Of a stretch of 64,000 nt of DNA, positions 15,620 through 25,447 are shown piece by piece; the stretch's first letter is position 1; the number at the start of each line of letters is the position of its first letter. A program made the translations under genes and the position numbers. Source of the DNA: Rhodobacteraceae bacterium EL129 (GTDB lineage: Bacteria > Pseudomonadota > Alphaproteobacteria > Rhodobacterales > Rhodobacteraceae); NCBI GenBank assembly GCA_900313005.1, contig ONZJ01000002.1, positions 3,693,909 through 3,757,908 on the forward strand, given 5' to 3'. The notes under the pieces are model-generated. The model worked only from the letters and a program-made list of their open reading frames with translations, did not search any database and was not told the DNA's origin.

Positions 15620-17062
15620 ATGAAGACCGTGGCCAAGCAACCGATGCTGACTTTTGTAACTGTAGATCGCGATATGCCCGAGAAACGGGCGGCGGATGCG
15701 AGACGGCAAGACTTCGATGAGATCTATGCTGAATACGCCGATGCAAAAGCCAAGGAACAGTCAAGCCGCTGCAGCCAGTGCGGGGTGCCCTATTGTCAGA
15801 GCCACTGTCCTTTGCACAACAATATCCCCGATTGGTTGCGGTTGACGGCGGAAGGGCGTTTGAAAGAGGCATACGAAGTTTCGCAAGCCACAAACACTTT
15901 CCCTGAAATCTGTGGACGCATTTGTCCTCAGGACCGTCTGTGCGAAGGCAATTGCGTTATTGAGCAGTCCGGTCACGGGACGGTTACGATCGGATCCGTC
16001 GAAAAGTACATCACGGACACAGCCTGGCAGGAAGGATGGGTTGAAACCATCACTCCAAATACGGAACGTGTTGAATCTGTTGGTATTATTGGCGCGGGAC
16101 CCGGTGGATTGGCGGCTGCTGATGTGCTGCGCCGTGCGGGAGTGCAGGTGACTGTTTACGACCGTTACGACCGCGCAGGTGGATTGCTGACCTACGGCAT
16201 TCCCGGCTTTAAGCTAGAGAAAGATGTGGTTATGCGGCGGATTGAACAGCTGGAGAAATCCGGTGTGACATTCGTCATGAACTGCAATGTTGGGTCGGAC
16301 ATTTCATTTGACGCGCTGCGCGGCAAGCATGACGCGGTCCTGATCGCCACAGGTGTCTATAAATCTAGGGATTTGCCGGGCCCCGGGGCCGGATCACAAG
16401 GAATTGTGCGCGCGATTGACTATCTGACGGCCAGCAACCGGATGAGCTTTGGCGACCAAGTGGAAGAATTTGACAACGGCACACTGGACGCAAAAGACAA
16501 AAGCGTCGTTGTGATTGGCGGTGGTGATACAGCCATGGACTGTGTGCGCACTGCCATTCGACAGGGGGCGAGGTCTGTCAAATGCCTCTACCGCCGTGAC
16601 CGTGAGAACATGCCCGGAAGCCAACGCGAGGTTCAAAACGCCGAAGAAGAGGGCGTGGTATTTCAATGGCTTAGCGCCCCAAAGGGGTTTTCAGGCGATC
16701 CCGTGAACACCGTCAAGGTGCAGCAGATGCGACTGGGTGCACCAGATGCCAGCGGGCGGCAAAGCCCAGAAGAAATCGAAGGCGCCATAGTGGATGAACC
16801 TGCCGATCTGGTAATCAAGGCGCTGGGCTTTGAACCGGAGGAGCTGCCAACGCTTTGGGATCAACCCGAGTTGGAAGTTACCGGCTGGGGCACAATCAAA
16901 GCCCAGTTTACAAGCGGCCGCACGTCTTTGCCCGGTGTCTATGCCGTGGGCGATATCGTGCGCGGCGCATCGCTGGTGGTTTGGGCCATCCGTGACGGTC
17001 GTGACGCGGCTGACGCGATTTTGGATGATTTAAACAAGGCGCAGGTGGTGGCGGCAGAATAG
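15620..17062 (+). CDS. gltD: Glutamate synthase (NADPH) small subunit
   Basis: A 480-residue protein that passes electrons from NADPH through FAD and Fe-S clusters to GltB. N-terminal cysteine clusters CSQCGVPYCQSHCPLHN (about residues 51-67) and CGRICPQDRLCEGNC (about 98-112) are intact. They are followed by an FAD-binding GAGPGGLAAADVLRRAG and an NADPH-binding GGGDTAMDCVRTAIRQGA. AGGA lies 6 bases before ATG 15620; a GTG at 15629, preceded by GAGGG, is also possible and would start the protein right before AKQPML. It is separated from gltB by one unrelated small gene. Confidence 0.95.
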   Translation: MKTVAKQPMLTFVTVDRDMPEKRAADARRQDFDEIYAEYADAKAKEQSSRCSQCGVPYCQSHCPLHNNIPDWLRLTAEGRLKEAYEVSQATNTFPEICGRICPQDRLCEGNCVIEQSGHGTVTIGSVEKYITDTAWQEGWVETITPNTERVESVGIIGAGPGGLAAADVLRRAGVQVTVYDRYDRAGGLLTYGIPGFKLEKDVVMRRIEQLEKSGVTFVMNCNVGSDISFDALRGKHDAVLIATGVYKSRDLPGPGAGSQGIVRAIDYLTASNRMSFGDQVEEFDNGTLDAKDKSVVVIGGGDTAMDCVRTAIRQGARSVKCLYRRDRENMPGSQREVQNAEEEGVVFQWLSAPKGFSGDPVNTVKVQQMRLGAPDASGRQSPEEIEGAIVDEPADLVIKALGFEPEELPTLWDQPELEVTGWGTIKAQFTSGRTSLPGVYAVGDIVRGASLVVWAIRDGRDAADAILDDLNKAQVVAAE

Positions 17063-17071
17063 CCGCCAAAG

Positions 17072-17090
17072 TTGGCAGGCTGCCAATTTC
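17072..17090 (+). terminator. Weak hairpin after gltD
   Basis: TTGGCA-GGC-TGCCAA forms a short stem followed by TTTCTC, 10 bases after the gltD stop. It could attenuate transcription between gltD and the GFA gene. The U-tract is poor. Confidence 0.4.
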
Positions 17091-17190
17091 TCACCAAAAA
17101 ATGCCAATGGTTGACGAGTCATGAACACGAACACGGCGCACCCGAAGACAGGTCAACAGGGCTGACCTGCTAGATTAAGGAACGGTAAAG

Positions 17191-17616
17191 ATGAGCGAGA
17201 CAGATACGATTAGCGGAACCTGCCTGTGTGGTGCCGTGACCGTGCGTGCGGAGGTGGAAAAGCCAAACCTGCGCGCCTGTCACTGCGACATGTGCCAAAA
17301 GCACACCAGCGGAATGTTCGTCTCAATCGCGACGGTGCCGGGCAGCGTTGTGGCCAAAGGCCCTGCCAAATCGTTTCAATCCTCTGAATGGGCCGAACGG
17401 GGCTTTTGCGAAACATGCGGGTCTACCCTGTGGTACGGCACGATTGAGGATGGCATTCGGCACCCTTCGGCGGGCCTTTTCAAGAACGCAGCAGATGGCG
17501 AGATGAAGATCGAATTTTTCGCGGATCAATGTCCCCACGGTTACGCACTGGCCGGGGATCACCGCAAGATGACCGCAAAAGAAACCATTGCCATGTTTAC
17601 CGGCAACGAGGAGTGA
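17191..17616 (+). CDS. GFA family (CENP-V/glutathione-dependent formaldehyde-activating type) protein
   Basis: A 141-residue zinc-binding protein with the GFA cysteine pattern: CLCGAV (residues 11-16), CHCDMCQKHTSG (about 31-42) and FCETCGSTLWY. Members are glutathione-binding zinc proteins; only some have shown activity with S-hydroxymethylglutathione, so no reaction is claimed. It lies between gltD and gltB, ending 4 bases before the gltB start, so it is almost certainly co-transcribed with gltB. Confidence 0.85.
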   Translation: MSETDTISGTCLCGAVTVRAEVEKPNLRACHCDMCQKHTSGMFVSIATVPGSVVAKGPAKSFQSSEWAERGFCETCGSTLWYGTIEDGIRHPSAGLFKNAADGEMKIEFFADQCPHGYALAGDHRKMTAKETIAMFTGNEE

Positions 17617-17620
17617 CACC

Positions 17621-20600
17621 ATGACCAAGTTTGACCAAGCCTGGGTGGCTCGCGAACAAGCCAAACGCGACTGGATGGCAGAGAATGGAATGTATGCCCA
17701 TGAAGACGAGCATTCCTCGTGCGGAGTGGGTCTTGTTGTGGCGCAAAACGGCAAACCGACGCGGGCTGTGGTTGAGGCCGGGATTGAGGCCTTGCGCGCC
17801 ATCTGGCACCGCGGTGCTGTTGATGCGGATGGCAAGACGGGCGACGGGGCGGGTATTCACCTGCAGATCCCTGTGCCGTTTTTCTATGATCAGATTGAAC
17901 GCACTGGCCACACCCCACATCAGGATCAGCTGGTCGCCGTGGGTCAGGTGTTTCTGCCCCGCACCGATTTTGGCGCGCAAGAAACCTGCCGGACCATTGT
18001 GGAGACCGAAGTGCTGCGCATGGGGCACACGATTTATGGCTGGCGGCATGTGCCGGTCAATGTGGCCTGTCTGGGCGAGAAGGCCAACGCCACCCGGCCC
18101 GAGATCGAGCAAATTCTGATTTCCAATGCCAAGGGCATCGAGGAAGAAGACTTTGAGCGCGAGCTTTATGTGATCCGCCGCCGTATTGAAAAGGCGGCAA
18201 GTGCCGCGGGGATCGGTCAGCTGTATATTGCCAGCCTAAGCTGCCGCAGCATCATTTACAAAGGGATGATGTTGGCCGAGCAAGTCAGCGAATTTTACCC
18301 GGACCTGCAGGACGAGCGGTTCAAATCTGCATTCGCGATCTATCATCAGCGGTACTCTACCAACACTTTTCCTCAGTGGTGGCTGGCGCAACCGTTTCGC
18401 ATGCTGGCCCATAACGGCGAGGTCAACACACTAAAGGGCAACGTCAACTGGATGAAGAGCCACGAAATCCGCATGGCTTCTGGCGCGTTTGGTGACATGG
18501 CCGAAGACATCAAGCCTATCGTTCAGGGGGGCATGTCTGACAGTGCGGCATTGGATGCAGTGTTTGAGGTTCTGGTCCGCGCAGGCCGATCTGCACCCAT
18601 GGCGAAAACAATGCTGGTGCCGGAAAGCTGGTCGAAGCAAGCCGAAGAACTGCCCACGGCATGGCGCGATATGTATTCCTATTGCAATTCGGTCATGGAG
18701 CCATGGGATGGTCCTGCCGCGCTTGCGATGACCGATGGTCGCTGGGTCTGTGCCGGGTTGGACCGAAACGGGTTGCGCCCCATGCGTTACGTGGTGACCG
18801 GAGCCGGATTGGTGATTGCCGGATCCGAGGCAGGAATGGTCCCGATTGATGAAGCCACCGTTGTAGAAAAAGGGGCGTTGGGACCGGGTCAGATGCTGGC
18901 CGTGGATATGAAGCGTGGTAAGCTCTATCACGACACCGATATTAAGGATAAGCTTGCCCGCGCCCTGCCCTTTGGTGATTGGGTTGGCAAGATCAACGAC
19001 CTTGAAGAGACATTGTCGGGCATCACTGAAAAGCCTCTGTTCACAGGCAGCGATTTGCGCCGGCGTCAGGTGGCGGCTGGCTATTCGATTGAGGAGCTGG
19101 AGCAGATCCTCGCGCCCATGGCCGAAGATGGCAAAGAGGCGATCGCCTCGATGGGGGATGATACGCCTTCGGCTGTTTTGTCGACACAGTACCGGCCGCT
19201 GAGCCATTACTTCCGTCAGAATTTCAGCCAGGTGACAAACCCACCGATTGACAGCCTGCGCGAATACCGGGTGATGAGCCTGAAAACGCGGTTCGGCAAC
19301 CTCAAGAACGTGTTGGACGAAAGCGGGGCCCAGACCGAGATTATGGTGCTTGAGAGCCCCTTTGTCGGCAATGCCCAGTGGGATATCCTCATGGGTGAAT
19401 TCAACGCCGAGGTGGCGAGTATTGATTGCACCTTTGCCAAGGGTAAAGGCGCGCTTCAGGCTGGATTGGAACGTATTCGCGCCGAGGCCGAGGATGCGGT
19501 GCGATCCGGTGCCGGGCACATCGTGCTGAGCGATGAAGGTGTGTCTGAGGACCGCACCGGGATGCCAATGATCCTGGCCACGTCGGCCGTGCACAGCCAC
19601 CTGACGCGTAAGGGATTGCGGACCTTCTGTTCGCTGAACGTGCGGTCGGCGGAATGTGTGGATCCGCATTACTTTGCCGTGTTGGTAGGGGCTGGAGCCA
19701 CGGTCGTGAACGCCTATCTGGCCGAGGACAGCATTGCCGACCGAATTGAACGCGGTCTGATTGATGGTTCTCTGACTGAGGCCGTGGCGCGGTATCGCAA
19801 GGCGATTGACCAAGGTCTCTTGAAGATCATGTCGAAGATGGGGATTTCGGTGATTTCCTCGTACCGTGGGGGTCTGAACTTTGAGGCCGTGGGTCTGAGC
19901 CGGGCGATGTGTGCCGAATACTTCCCCGGTTTGATGAGCCGGATATCAGGCATCGGCCTGACCGGAATCCAGACGAAGTTGGAAGAGGTGCACGACAAGG
20001 CGTTTGGCCGGGGCCAAGATATTCTGCCCATCGGTGGCTTTTACAAATCTCGCAAGACGGGTGAGACCCACGCCTGGGGCGCGCAGACCATGCATATGAT
20101 GCAGATGGCCTGTAATGCAGGCAGCTTTGAGATGTGGAAGCGCTATTCAGCAGCCTTGCAGAAAAACCCGCCGATCCATCTGCGCGACCTCATGGCAATC
20201 AAGCCGATGGGCGAGGCGATTGATGTCGATGAGGTGGAATCCGTCACCGCCATTCGCAAGCGTTTTGTAACGCCGGGCATGTCGCTGGGTGCGCTCAGCC
20301 CTGAAGCGCATAAGACATTGAACGTGGCGATGAACCGAATTGGGGCACGCTCTGACAGTGGCGAAGGCGGCGAAGACCCCGCGCATTTCACGCCTGAGCC
20401 GAATGGGGATAATCCGTCGGCCAAGATCAAACAGGTGGCCTCAGGTCGGTTTGGGGTGACGGCAGAATACCTCAACCATTGCGAGGAATTGGAAATCAAG
20501 GTCGCTCAGGGTGCCAAGCCCGGTGAGGGTGGTCAGTTGCCCGGCATGAAGGTCACAGACCTGATTGCGCGGCTCAGGCATTCCACCAAAGGGGTGACAC

Positions 20601-22153
20601 TGATCAGCCCGCCGCCGCACCACGATATCTATTCCATCGAGGATCTGGCGCAGCTGATTTACGATCTCAAGCAGATCAACCCGACAGTGAAAGTCACGGT
20701 CAAATTGGTGGCGCAATCCGGTGTAGGCACAATTGCCGCTGGTGTGGCCAAGGCCAAGGCGGATGTGATTCTGATTTCGGGGCACAACGGCGGCACGGGG
20801 GCCAGCCCTGCGACGTCGATCAAATATGCGGGCCTGCCGTGGGAGATGGGTCTGACCGAGGCGCATCAGGTTCTGTCCATGAACAACCTGCGCGATCGGA
20901 TCACCCTGCGCACCGATGGCGGTCTGCGCACGGGTCGTGACATCGTGATGGCTGCGATGATGGGCGCCGAGGAATACGGTATCGGCACCGCTGCCCTGAT
21001 CGCTATGGGCTGCATCATGGTGCGCCAGTGCCAGTCCAATACCTGCCCTGTGGGTGTCTGTACGCAGGATGAGAGCCTGCGCGAGAAGTTCACGGGCAAT
21101 GCCGATAAGGTTGTGAATCTGATCACCTTCTATGCGCAGGAAGTGCGCGAAGTGCTGGCCTCGATTGGCGCGCGCAGCATGGATGATGTAATTGGCCGGG
21201 CGGATTTGCTGACGCAGGTCAGCCGTGGGTCGGCGCATCTGGATGATCTGGACCTGAACCCGATGCTGATCACCGTCGATGGCGCCGAGCACGTGACCTA
21301 TGATCGCGAGCGCCCGCGCACGCCTGTGCCAGACACTTTGGATGCCGAGATCGTGCGCGATGCGCAGCGTTTCCTGAACGACGGTGAGAAGATGCAGCTG
21401 CACTACGCCGTACAGAACACGCACCGGACCGTGGGCACACGGGTGTCGTCACATATCGTTCGGAACTTCGGAATGCGTAACACACTTCAAGCCAACCACC
21501 TGACGGTCAAGCTGACAGGCAGCGCTGGGCAATCTCTTGGGGCCTTTGCTGCGCCGGGGCTTAAGATCGAAGTGTCGGGTGACGCTAATGACTATGTTGG
21601 CAAAGGCCTGTCGGGCGGCACCATTGTGGTGCGTCCCCCAATGATGAGCCCGCTGGATGCGTCGGAGAATACGATCATCGGCAACACGGTTCTGTATGGC
21701 GCGACCGATGGGTTCCTCTTTGCCAGTGGGCGCTCGGGAGAGCGGTTTGCTGTGCGCAATTCCGGTGCGAAGGTTGTGGTCGAAGGATGTGGTTCCAGCG
21801 GGTGCGAATATATGACCGGTGGTGTTGCTGTTATCCTTGGATCAATCGGTGCCAACTTTGGCGCAGGCATGACAGGCGGAATGGCTTATCTTTATGATCC
21901 TGATGGGGTGGCAGATAAGCTTATCAACGATGAAACTGTGGTGACATGTCCGGTGACCCAAGCCCATTGGTTGACGGAATTGGAAGAGCTTATTGAGCGT
22001 CACGCCGCGGAAACCGGCAGTCGTAAGGCGCAGAAGATTTTGCAGTTCTGGGACTCTGAGAAGGCGCATTTTGTGCAGGTTTGCCCTAAGGAAATGCTCA
22101 ATAAGTTGCCGCATCCCATAGGAATCGAAGAAACGGCGATTCCTGCGGAGTAG
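17621..22153 (+). CDS. gltB: Glutamate synthase (NADPH) large subunit
   Basis: A 1510-residue protein, standard length. The class II glutamine amidotransferase domain begins at Cys34 (HSSCGVG) after a propeptide that must be cleaved. A central domain and the FMN-binding synthase domain (about 800-1170) follow, with the 3Fe-4S cysteine pattern CIMVRQCQSNTCPVGVC near residue 1130. The C-terminal beta-helix GXGXG domain carries GSAGQSLGAF. It makes two glutamates from glutamine and 2-oxoglutarate, using electrons from GltD. GAGGAG upstream of ATG 17621 supports the start. Confidence 0.97.
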   Translation: MTKFDQAWVAREQAKRDWMAENGMYAHEDEHSSCGVGLVVAQNGKPTRAVVEAGIEALRAIWHRGAVDADGKTGDGAGIHLQIPVPFFYDQIERTGHTPHQDQLVAVGQVFLPRTDFGAQETCRTIVETEVLRMGHTIYGWRHVPVNVACLGEKANATRPEIEQILISNAKGIEEEDFERELYVIRRRIEKAASAAGIGQLYIASLSCRSIIYKGMMLAEQVSEFYPDLQDERFKSAFAIYHQRYSTNTFPQWWLAQPFRMLAHNGEVNTLKGNVNWMKSHEIRMASGAFGDMAEDIKPIVQGGMSDSAALDAVFEVLVRAGRSAPMAKTMLVPESWSKQAEELPTAWRDMYSYCNSVMEPWDGPAALAMTDGRWVCAGLDRNGLRPMRYVVTGAGLVIAGSEAGMVPIDEATVVEKGALGPGQMLAVDMKRGKLYHDTDIKDKLARALPFGDWVGKINDLEETLSGITEKPLFTGSDLRRRQVAAGYSIEELEQILAPMAEDGKEAIASMGDDTPSAVLSTQYRPLSHYFRQNFSQVTNPPIDSLREYRVMSLKTRFGNLKNVLDESGAQTEIMVLESPFVGNAQWDILMGEFNAEVASIDCTFAKGKGALQAGLERIRAEAEDAVRSGAGHIVLSDEGVSEDRTGMPMILATSAVHSHLTRKGLRTFCSLNVRSAECVDPHYFAVLVGAGATVVNAYLAEDSIADRIERGLIDGSLTEAVARYRKAIDQGLLKIMSKMGISVISSYRGGLNFEAVGLSRAMCAEYFPGLMSRISGIGLTGIQTKLEEVHDKAFGRGQDILPIGGFYKSRKTGETHAWGAQTMHMMQMACNAGSFEMWKRYSAALQKNPPIHLRDLMAIKPMGEAIDVDEVESVTAIRKRFVTPGMSLGALSPEAHKTLNVAMNRIGARSDSGEGGEDPAHFTPEPNGDNPSAKIKQVASGRFGVTAEYLNHCEELEIKVAQGAKPGEGGQLPGMKVTDLIARLRHSTKGVTLISPPPHHDIYSIEDLAQLIYDLKQINPTVKVTVKLVAQSGVGTIAAGVAKAKADVILISGHNGGTGASPATSIKYAGLPWEMGLTEAHQVLSMNNLRDRITLRTDGGLRTGRDIVMAAMMGAEEYGIGTAALIAMGCIMVRQCQSNTCPVGVCTQDESLREKFTGNADKVVNLITFYAQEVREVLASIGARSMDDVIGRADLLTQVSRGSAHLDDLDLNPMLITVDGAEHVTYDRERPRTPVPDTLDAEIVRDAQRFLNDGEKMQLHYAVQNTHRTVGTRVSSHIVRNFGMRNTLQANHLTVKLTGSAGQSLGAFAAPGLKIEVSGDANDYVGKGLSGGTIVVRPPMMSPLDASENTIIGNTVLYGATDGFLFASGRSGERFAVRNSGAKVVVEGCGSSGCEYMTGGVAVILGSIGANFGAGMTGGMAYLYDPDGVADKLINDETVVTCPVTQAHWLTELEELIERHAAETGSRKAQKILQFWDSEKAHFVQVCPKEMLNKLPHPIGIEETAIPAE

Positions 22154-22268
22154 CCGAGCGCCCTCTATGACAATTTTTTGAGCGGCTTGTGATGATCCGT
22201 GGGTCGCTTTCGCGAGCCATATGCCACACTCTGATCTTGAGGAAATCAGCGGCAGGGAGGTTTGAGAC

Positions 22269-22745
22269 ATGGCCCGTAAAACCAAAAAACGGACCAGAGC
22301 AGAGGTTCCTACCCCGTTAGACCCCAAATTGAAGCGGCGCGATGCGATGACAAAGCTGGGCTGGTATGGGGCTGGCGCGGTGGCTGCGCTAGGCATCGGT
22401 GGAGCATTGGCGATGGATTTTTCGTCCAAGCTGTCTGAAGGGGATCTGACTAAGATCGGTCAGGGCGTGCCGACCATTGTACAGATTCACGACCCAAGTT
22501 GTGGGCTTTGCCGTTCCTTGCAAAAAGAAACGCGGGCGGCATTAAAGCAGTTTGATGGAGATGCGTTTGAATATCTGGTGGCCAATATCAAATCAACCGA
22601 AGGCGCTGCCTTTGCAAGACGGATGGGTCTTCCCCATGTGACGCTCGTGTTGTTTGATGCGGATGGTCAACATGTGCACACTGTGCAAGGCGTCACACCA
22701 CGCGACACGCTGGAAGCCTCGTTTCGGAGGCACCTGAACCTCTGA
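22269..22745 (+). CDS. Membrane-anchored thioredoxin-fold protein
   Basis: 158 residues: a basic N-terminus (RKTKKRTR), one membrane span (about 31-48), then a thioredoxin-like domain with a CxxC pair in HDPSCGLCRSLQ (about residue 79). The cis-Pro position appears in GLPHVTLVLF. The topology puts the domain in the periplasm. Partner and redox role are unknown. AGGGAGG 9 bases upstream of the ATG is a strong ribosome-binding site. It stands between gltB and mtgA on the same strand. Confidence 0.7.
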   Translation: MARKTKKRTRAEVPTPLDPKLKRRDAMTKLGWYGAGAVAALGIGGALAMDFSSKLSEGDLTKIGQGVPTIVQIHDPSCGLCRSLQKETRAALKQFDGDAFEYLVANIKSTEGAAFARRMGLPHVTLVLFDADGQHVHTVQGVTPRDTLEASFRRHLNL

Positions 22746-22831
22746 TCTTCTTGGCTGCACAATATTTCTTGAGATTTTGCTGAAACAGGAGGGTTTTGCT
22801 CTTTTGACTGGGGCGGTATAGCTGGGCCTCA

Positions 22832-23578
22832 ATGGCACGCAAATCCAAACCCAAGGCGACAAAGCGCAAATCGAAGCCGCGCAAAACGCGCGACCCGATC
22901 CAGTTTCACCCCATCCGCTGGCTGTGGCGCTGGACGATCAGGATGGCCCTGATCGCGGCGAGTGTTGTTGTTTCTCTGGTCGCAGCGCATAGCGTGATCA
23001 ATCCACCGCAAACCTTCTACATGAGCCAGGAATCCAAGCGTCTGGGCGAGATTGACTATACCTGGGTGCCGCTTGATGCCGTGGATCCGGTCATGGCGCG
23101 GTCACTTGTGGCGGCGGAGGACGCGAATTTCTGTGAGCATTGGGGGTTTGACATGAAGGCCATCCGTATTGCTCTGGAGGAAGGCTCTGGACGGGGGGCG
23201 TCCACGATCTCGCAGCAGGTGGTTAAAAACGTGTATCTCTGGCATGGCCGATCCTGGGCGCGCAAGGCGCTGGAGGCCGGGATCACACCGCTGGTGGAGC
23301 TGTTGTGGTCCAAACGCCGGATTGTCGAAGTGTATCTGAACGTGGCCGAGTTCGATGAGGGTGTTTTTGGCATTGATGCCGCCAGTCATCATTACTTTGG
23401 CGTCAGTCCGGCGGACCTCAGCCCCACCCAGGCCGCTCGATTGGCCATGGTGCTTCCCAGCCCCAAAAAGCGCAGTGCATCCAGACCGACATCCCGGCAA
23501 CGCAAACGGTCTGCCCAGATCCTGGATGGGGCGGCCACGATCCGCCGCGACGGGCGTGCAAGCTGTTTCGAGGATTGA
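22832..23578 (+). CDS. mtgA: Monofunctional peptidoglycan glycosyltransferase
   Basis: A 248-residue GT51 enzyme that polymerises lipid II in the periplasm. It has a very basic N-terminus, a membrane span (about 37-56) and the conserved GT51 motifs: AAEDANFCEHWGFD with the catalytic Glu, GASTISQQVVKN, and KRRIVEVYLNVAEFDEGVFG. There is no transpeptidase domain. The C-terminus is a basic Ser/Arg-rich tail. Confidence 0.93.
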   Translation: MARKSKPKATKRKSKPRKTRDPIQFHPIRWLWRWTIRMALIAASVVVSLVAAHSVINPPQTFYMSQESKRLGEIDYTWVPLDAVDPVMARSLVAAEDANFCEHWGFDMKAIRIALEEGSGRGASTISQQVVKNVYLWHGRSWARKALEAGITPLVELLWSKRRIVEVYLNVAEFDEGVFGIDAASHHYFGVSPADLSPTQAARLAMVLPSPKKRSASRPTSRQRKRSAQILDGAATIRRDGRASCFED

Positions 23579-23641
23579 AATACGCAGCCAATCGGGGCAT
23601 TGAAGACATAACATACTCATCCTAATGCCACGCGAGGGCCA

Positions 23642-24307
23642 ATGGCCAAGCTGTACCACGTCCCCTTATCGCCTTTTTGCCGCAAGGTCCGACTGAGCCT
23701 TGCCGAGAAAAAGATTGAATGCGAACTGACCGAAGAACGCTATTGGGAAGAAGACCCGGATTTCTTGCGTCGCAATCCGGCAGGCAAGGTACCTGTATTG
23801 AAGATTGACGGGCGGACGATGGCTGAAAGCGGGCCGATTTGCGAATATTTGGAAGAAAAATACCCCGAGCCGGGACTGATGCCCAATACAGCTGAAAGCC
23901 GATACGAGGTGCGTCGGTTGGTGATGTGGTTTGACGACAAATTCCACCATGAAGTGACATCAAAGCTGGTGTACGAGCGGGTCAACAAAAAAGTCATGGG
24001 GCAAGGTTTTCCGGACAGCAAGAACGTCAAAGCCGGCGCCAAGGCGATCAAATACCATCTGGATTACATGGCCTGGCTACTGGATCATCGCCGCTGGCTG
24101 GCAGGAGACAAGATGACCTTGGCCGATTTTGCCGCTGCCGCGCATCTGAGCGCGCTTGACTACATCAGCGATGTGGATTGGAACCGATCCGACGTGGTCA
24201 AGGACTGGTACGCCAAGATCAAATCACGTCCGGCGTTTCGCGGTATTCTGTCAGACCAGGTTTCTGGCTTTCCACCGCCTGCGCATTACGCTGATCTGGA
24301 TTTTTAA
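23642..24307 (+). CDS. Glutathione S-transferase family protein
   Basis: 221 residues with an N-terminal thioredoxin-like domain (YHVPLSPFCRKVRLSLAEK; KVPVLKIDGRTMAESGPICEYL) and an all-helical C-terminal domain (about 85-215, with LAGDKMTLADFAAAAHL). The Ser/Cys near residues 10-13 suits the beta- or zeta-like bacterial classes. The substrate is not deducible. It is followed 40 bases later by queG, a pairing I recall as common in this bacterial group. Confidence 0.87.
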   Translation: MAKLYHVPLSPFCRKVRLSLAEKKIECELTEERYWEEDPDFLRRNPAGKVPVLKIDGRTMAESGPICEYLEEKYPEPGLMPNTAESRYEVRRLVMWFDDKFHHEVTSKLVYERVNKKVMGQGFPDSKNVKAGAKAIKYHLDYMAWLLDHRRWLAGDKMTLADFAAAAHLSALDYISDVDWNRSDVVKDWYAKIKSRPAFRGILSDQVSGFPPPAHYADLDF

Positions 24308-24347
24308 TCGCGGCTGGCGCATCCGAGTATTTCTGGCAAGATGAAGC

Positions 24348-25403
24348 ATGGATGCTCTTAAAGAGAGACTGATCGCGCGCGCCCTTGAAGAAGGGTTCGA
24401 TCTGGCGAAGGTGTGCAGACCCTGGGATGTTCCTCAGGTGCCTGATCGCCTCGCTCAATTTCTGGACAATGGGTATCATGGGCAAATGGGGTGGCTGGCC
24501 GAGCGAACCCATTGGCGCGGTGCCCCCCATGTTTTGTGGCCCGAAGCGCAATCGGTGATCATGCTGGGCGAAAGCTATACGCCCGAAGTTGATCCGCTGG
24601 CCGTCCTGGAACACCCTGATCAGGGAGGCATTTCAGTCTACGCCCGCAACCGGGACTACCATGATACGGTTAAGAAACGCCTCAAACGGCTGGCGCGCTG
24701 GTTGATTGATCAGGCGGGGGGCGAGGTGAAGGTCTTCGTTGATACAGCACCTGTGCCAGAGAAACCGCTGGGTCAGGCCGCTGGGTTAGGCTGGCAAGGT
24801 AAGCACACCAATCTGGTGAGCCGTGATCTGGGGTCATGGTTCTTTATCGGTTCGGTGTTTACGACACTGAAATTAGACTCTGATACAGCGGAAGATGATC
24901 ATTGTGGCAATTGTCGCGCCTGTTTGGATGTCTGCCCGACAGATGCATTTCCAGCCCCTTATCAACTAGATGCGCGCCGTTGCATTTCATATCTGACCAT
25001 TGAACATCATGGCCCGGTTGACGAAGAGCTGCGCGCGCTGATGGGCAACCGGATCTACGGGTGTGATGATTGTCTGGCGGTGTGTCCGTGGAACAAATTT
25101 GCCGTGACCGCACGCGAGGCCAAATACCACGCGCGCGATGATTTGAACGCCCCACATTTGGCGACACTGGCTGAGTTGGACGATGTGGGGTTCCGATCTT
25201 TGTTTTCAGGCTCGCCTATCAAACGCATCGGGCGGGATAGATTTGTGCGCAATGTGCTTTACGCGATCGGTAATTCGAACCTGCCTGCTCTTCTCGAAGT
25301 CGCGCAGAAATTGACACATGATCCCGATCCTACAGTGCGTGATGCTGCGATCTGGGCATCGAAGCGACTAAAACCTGCCGCGAATGGGCTGGACCGCACC
25401 TGA
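24348..25403 (+). CDS. queG: Epoxyqueuosine reductase
   Basis: A 351-residue cobalamin- and Fe-S-dependent enzyme for the last step of queuosine synthesis in tRNA. Two 4Fe-4S cluster motifs are intact: [16 protein letters not shown] (about 184-199) and [13 protein letters not shown] (about 234-246). The HEAT-like C-terminal helices are present ([16 protein letters not shown]). The N-terminal DUF1730 region includes [16 protein letters not shown]. Confidence 0.95.
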   Translation: MDALKERLIARALEEGFDLAKVCRPWDVPQVPDRLAQFLDNGYHGQMGWLAERTHWRGAPHVLWPEAQSVIMLGESYTPEVDPLAVLEHPDQGGISVYARNRDYHDTVKKRLKRLARWLIDQAGGEVKVFVDTAPVPEKPLGQAAGLGWQGKHTNLVSRDLGSWFFIGSVFTTLKLDSDTAEDDHCGNCRACLDVCPTDAFPAPYQLDARRCISYLTIEHHGPVDEELRALMGNRIYGCDDCLAVCPWNKFAVTAREAKYHARDDLNAPHLATLAELDDVGFRSLFSGSPIKRIGRDRFVRNVLYAIGNSNLPALLEVAQKLTHDPDPTVRDAAIWASKRLKPAANGLDRT

Positions 25404-25447
25404 GAACCCGCTACACCCGTGTCTGAATTGAACTGAGGGATGTGACA

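Noticed and set aside
18431..19813. 460-codon open frame on the minus strand inside gltB
   Set aside because: It is antisense to a fully conserved catalytic protein, is rich in His, Gln and Arg as shadow frames are, and has no domain or ribosome-binding site.
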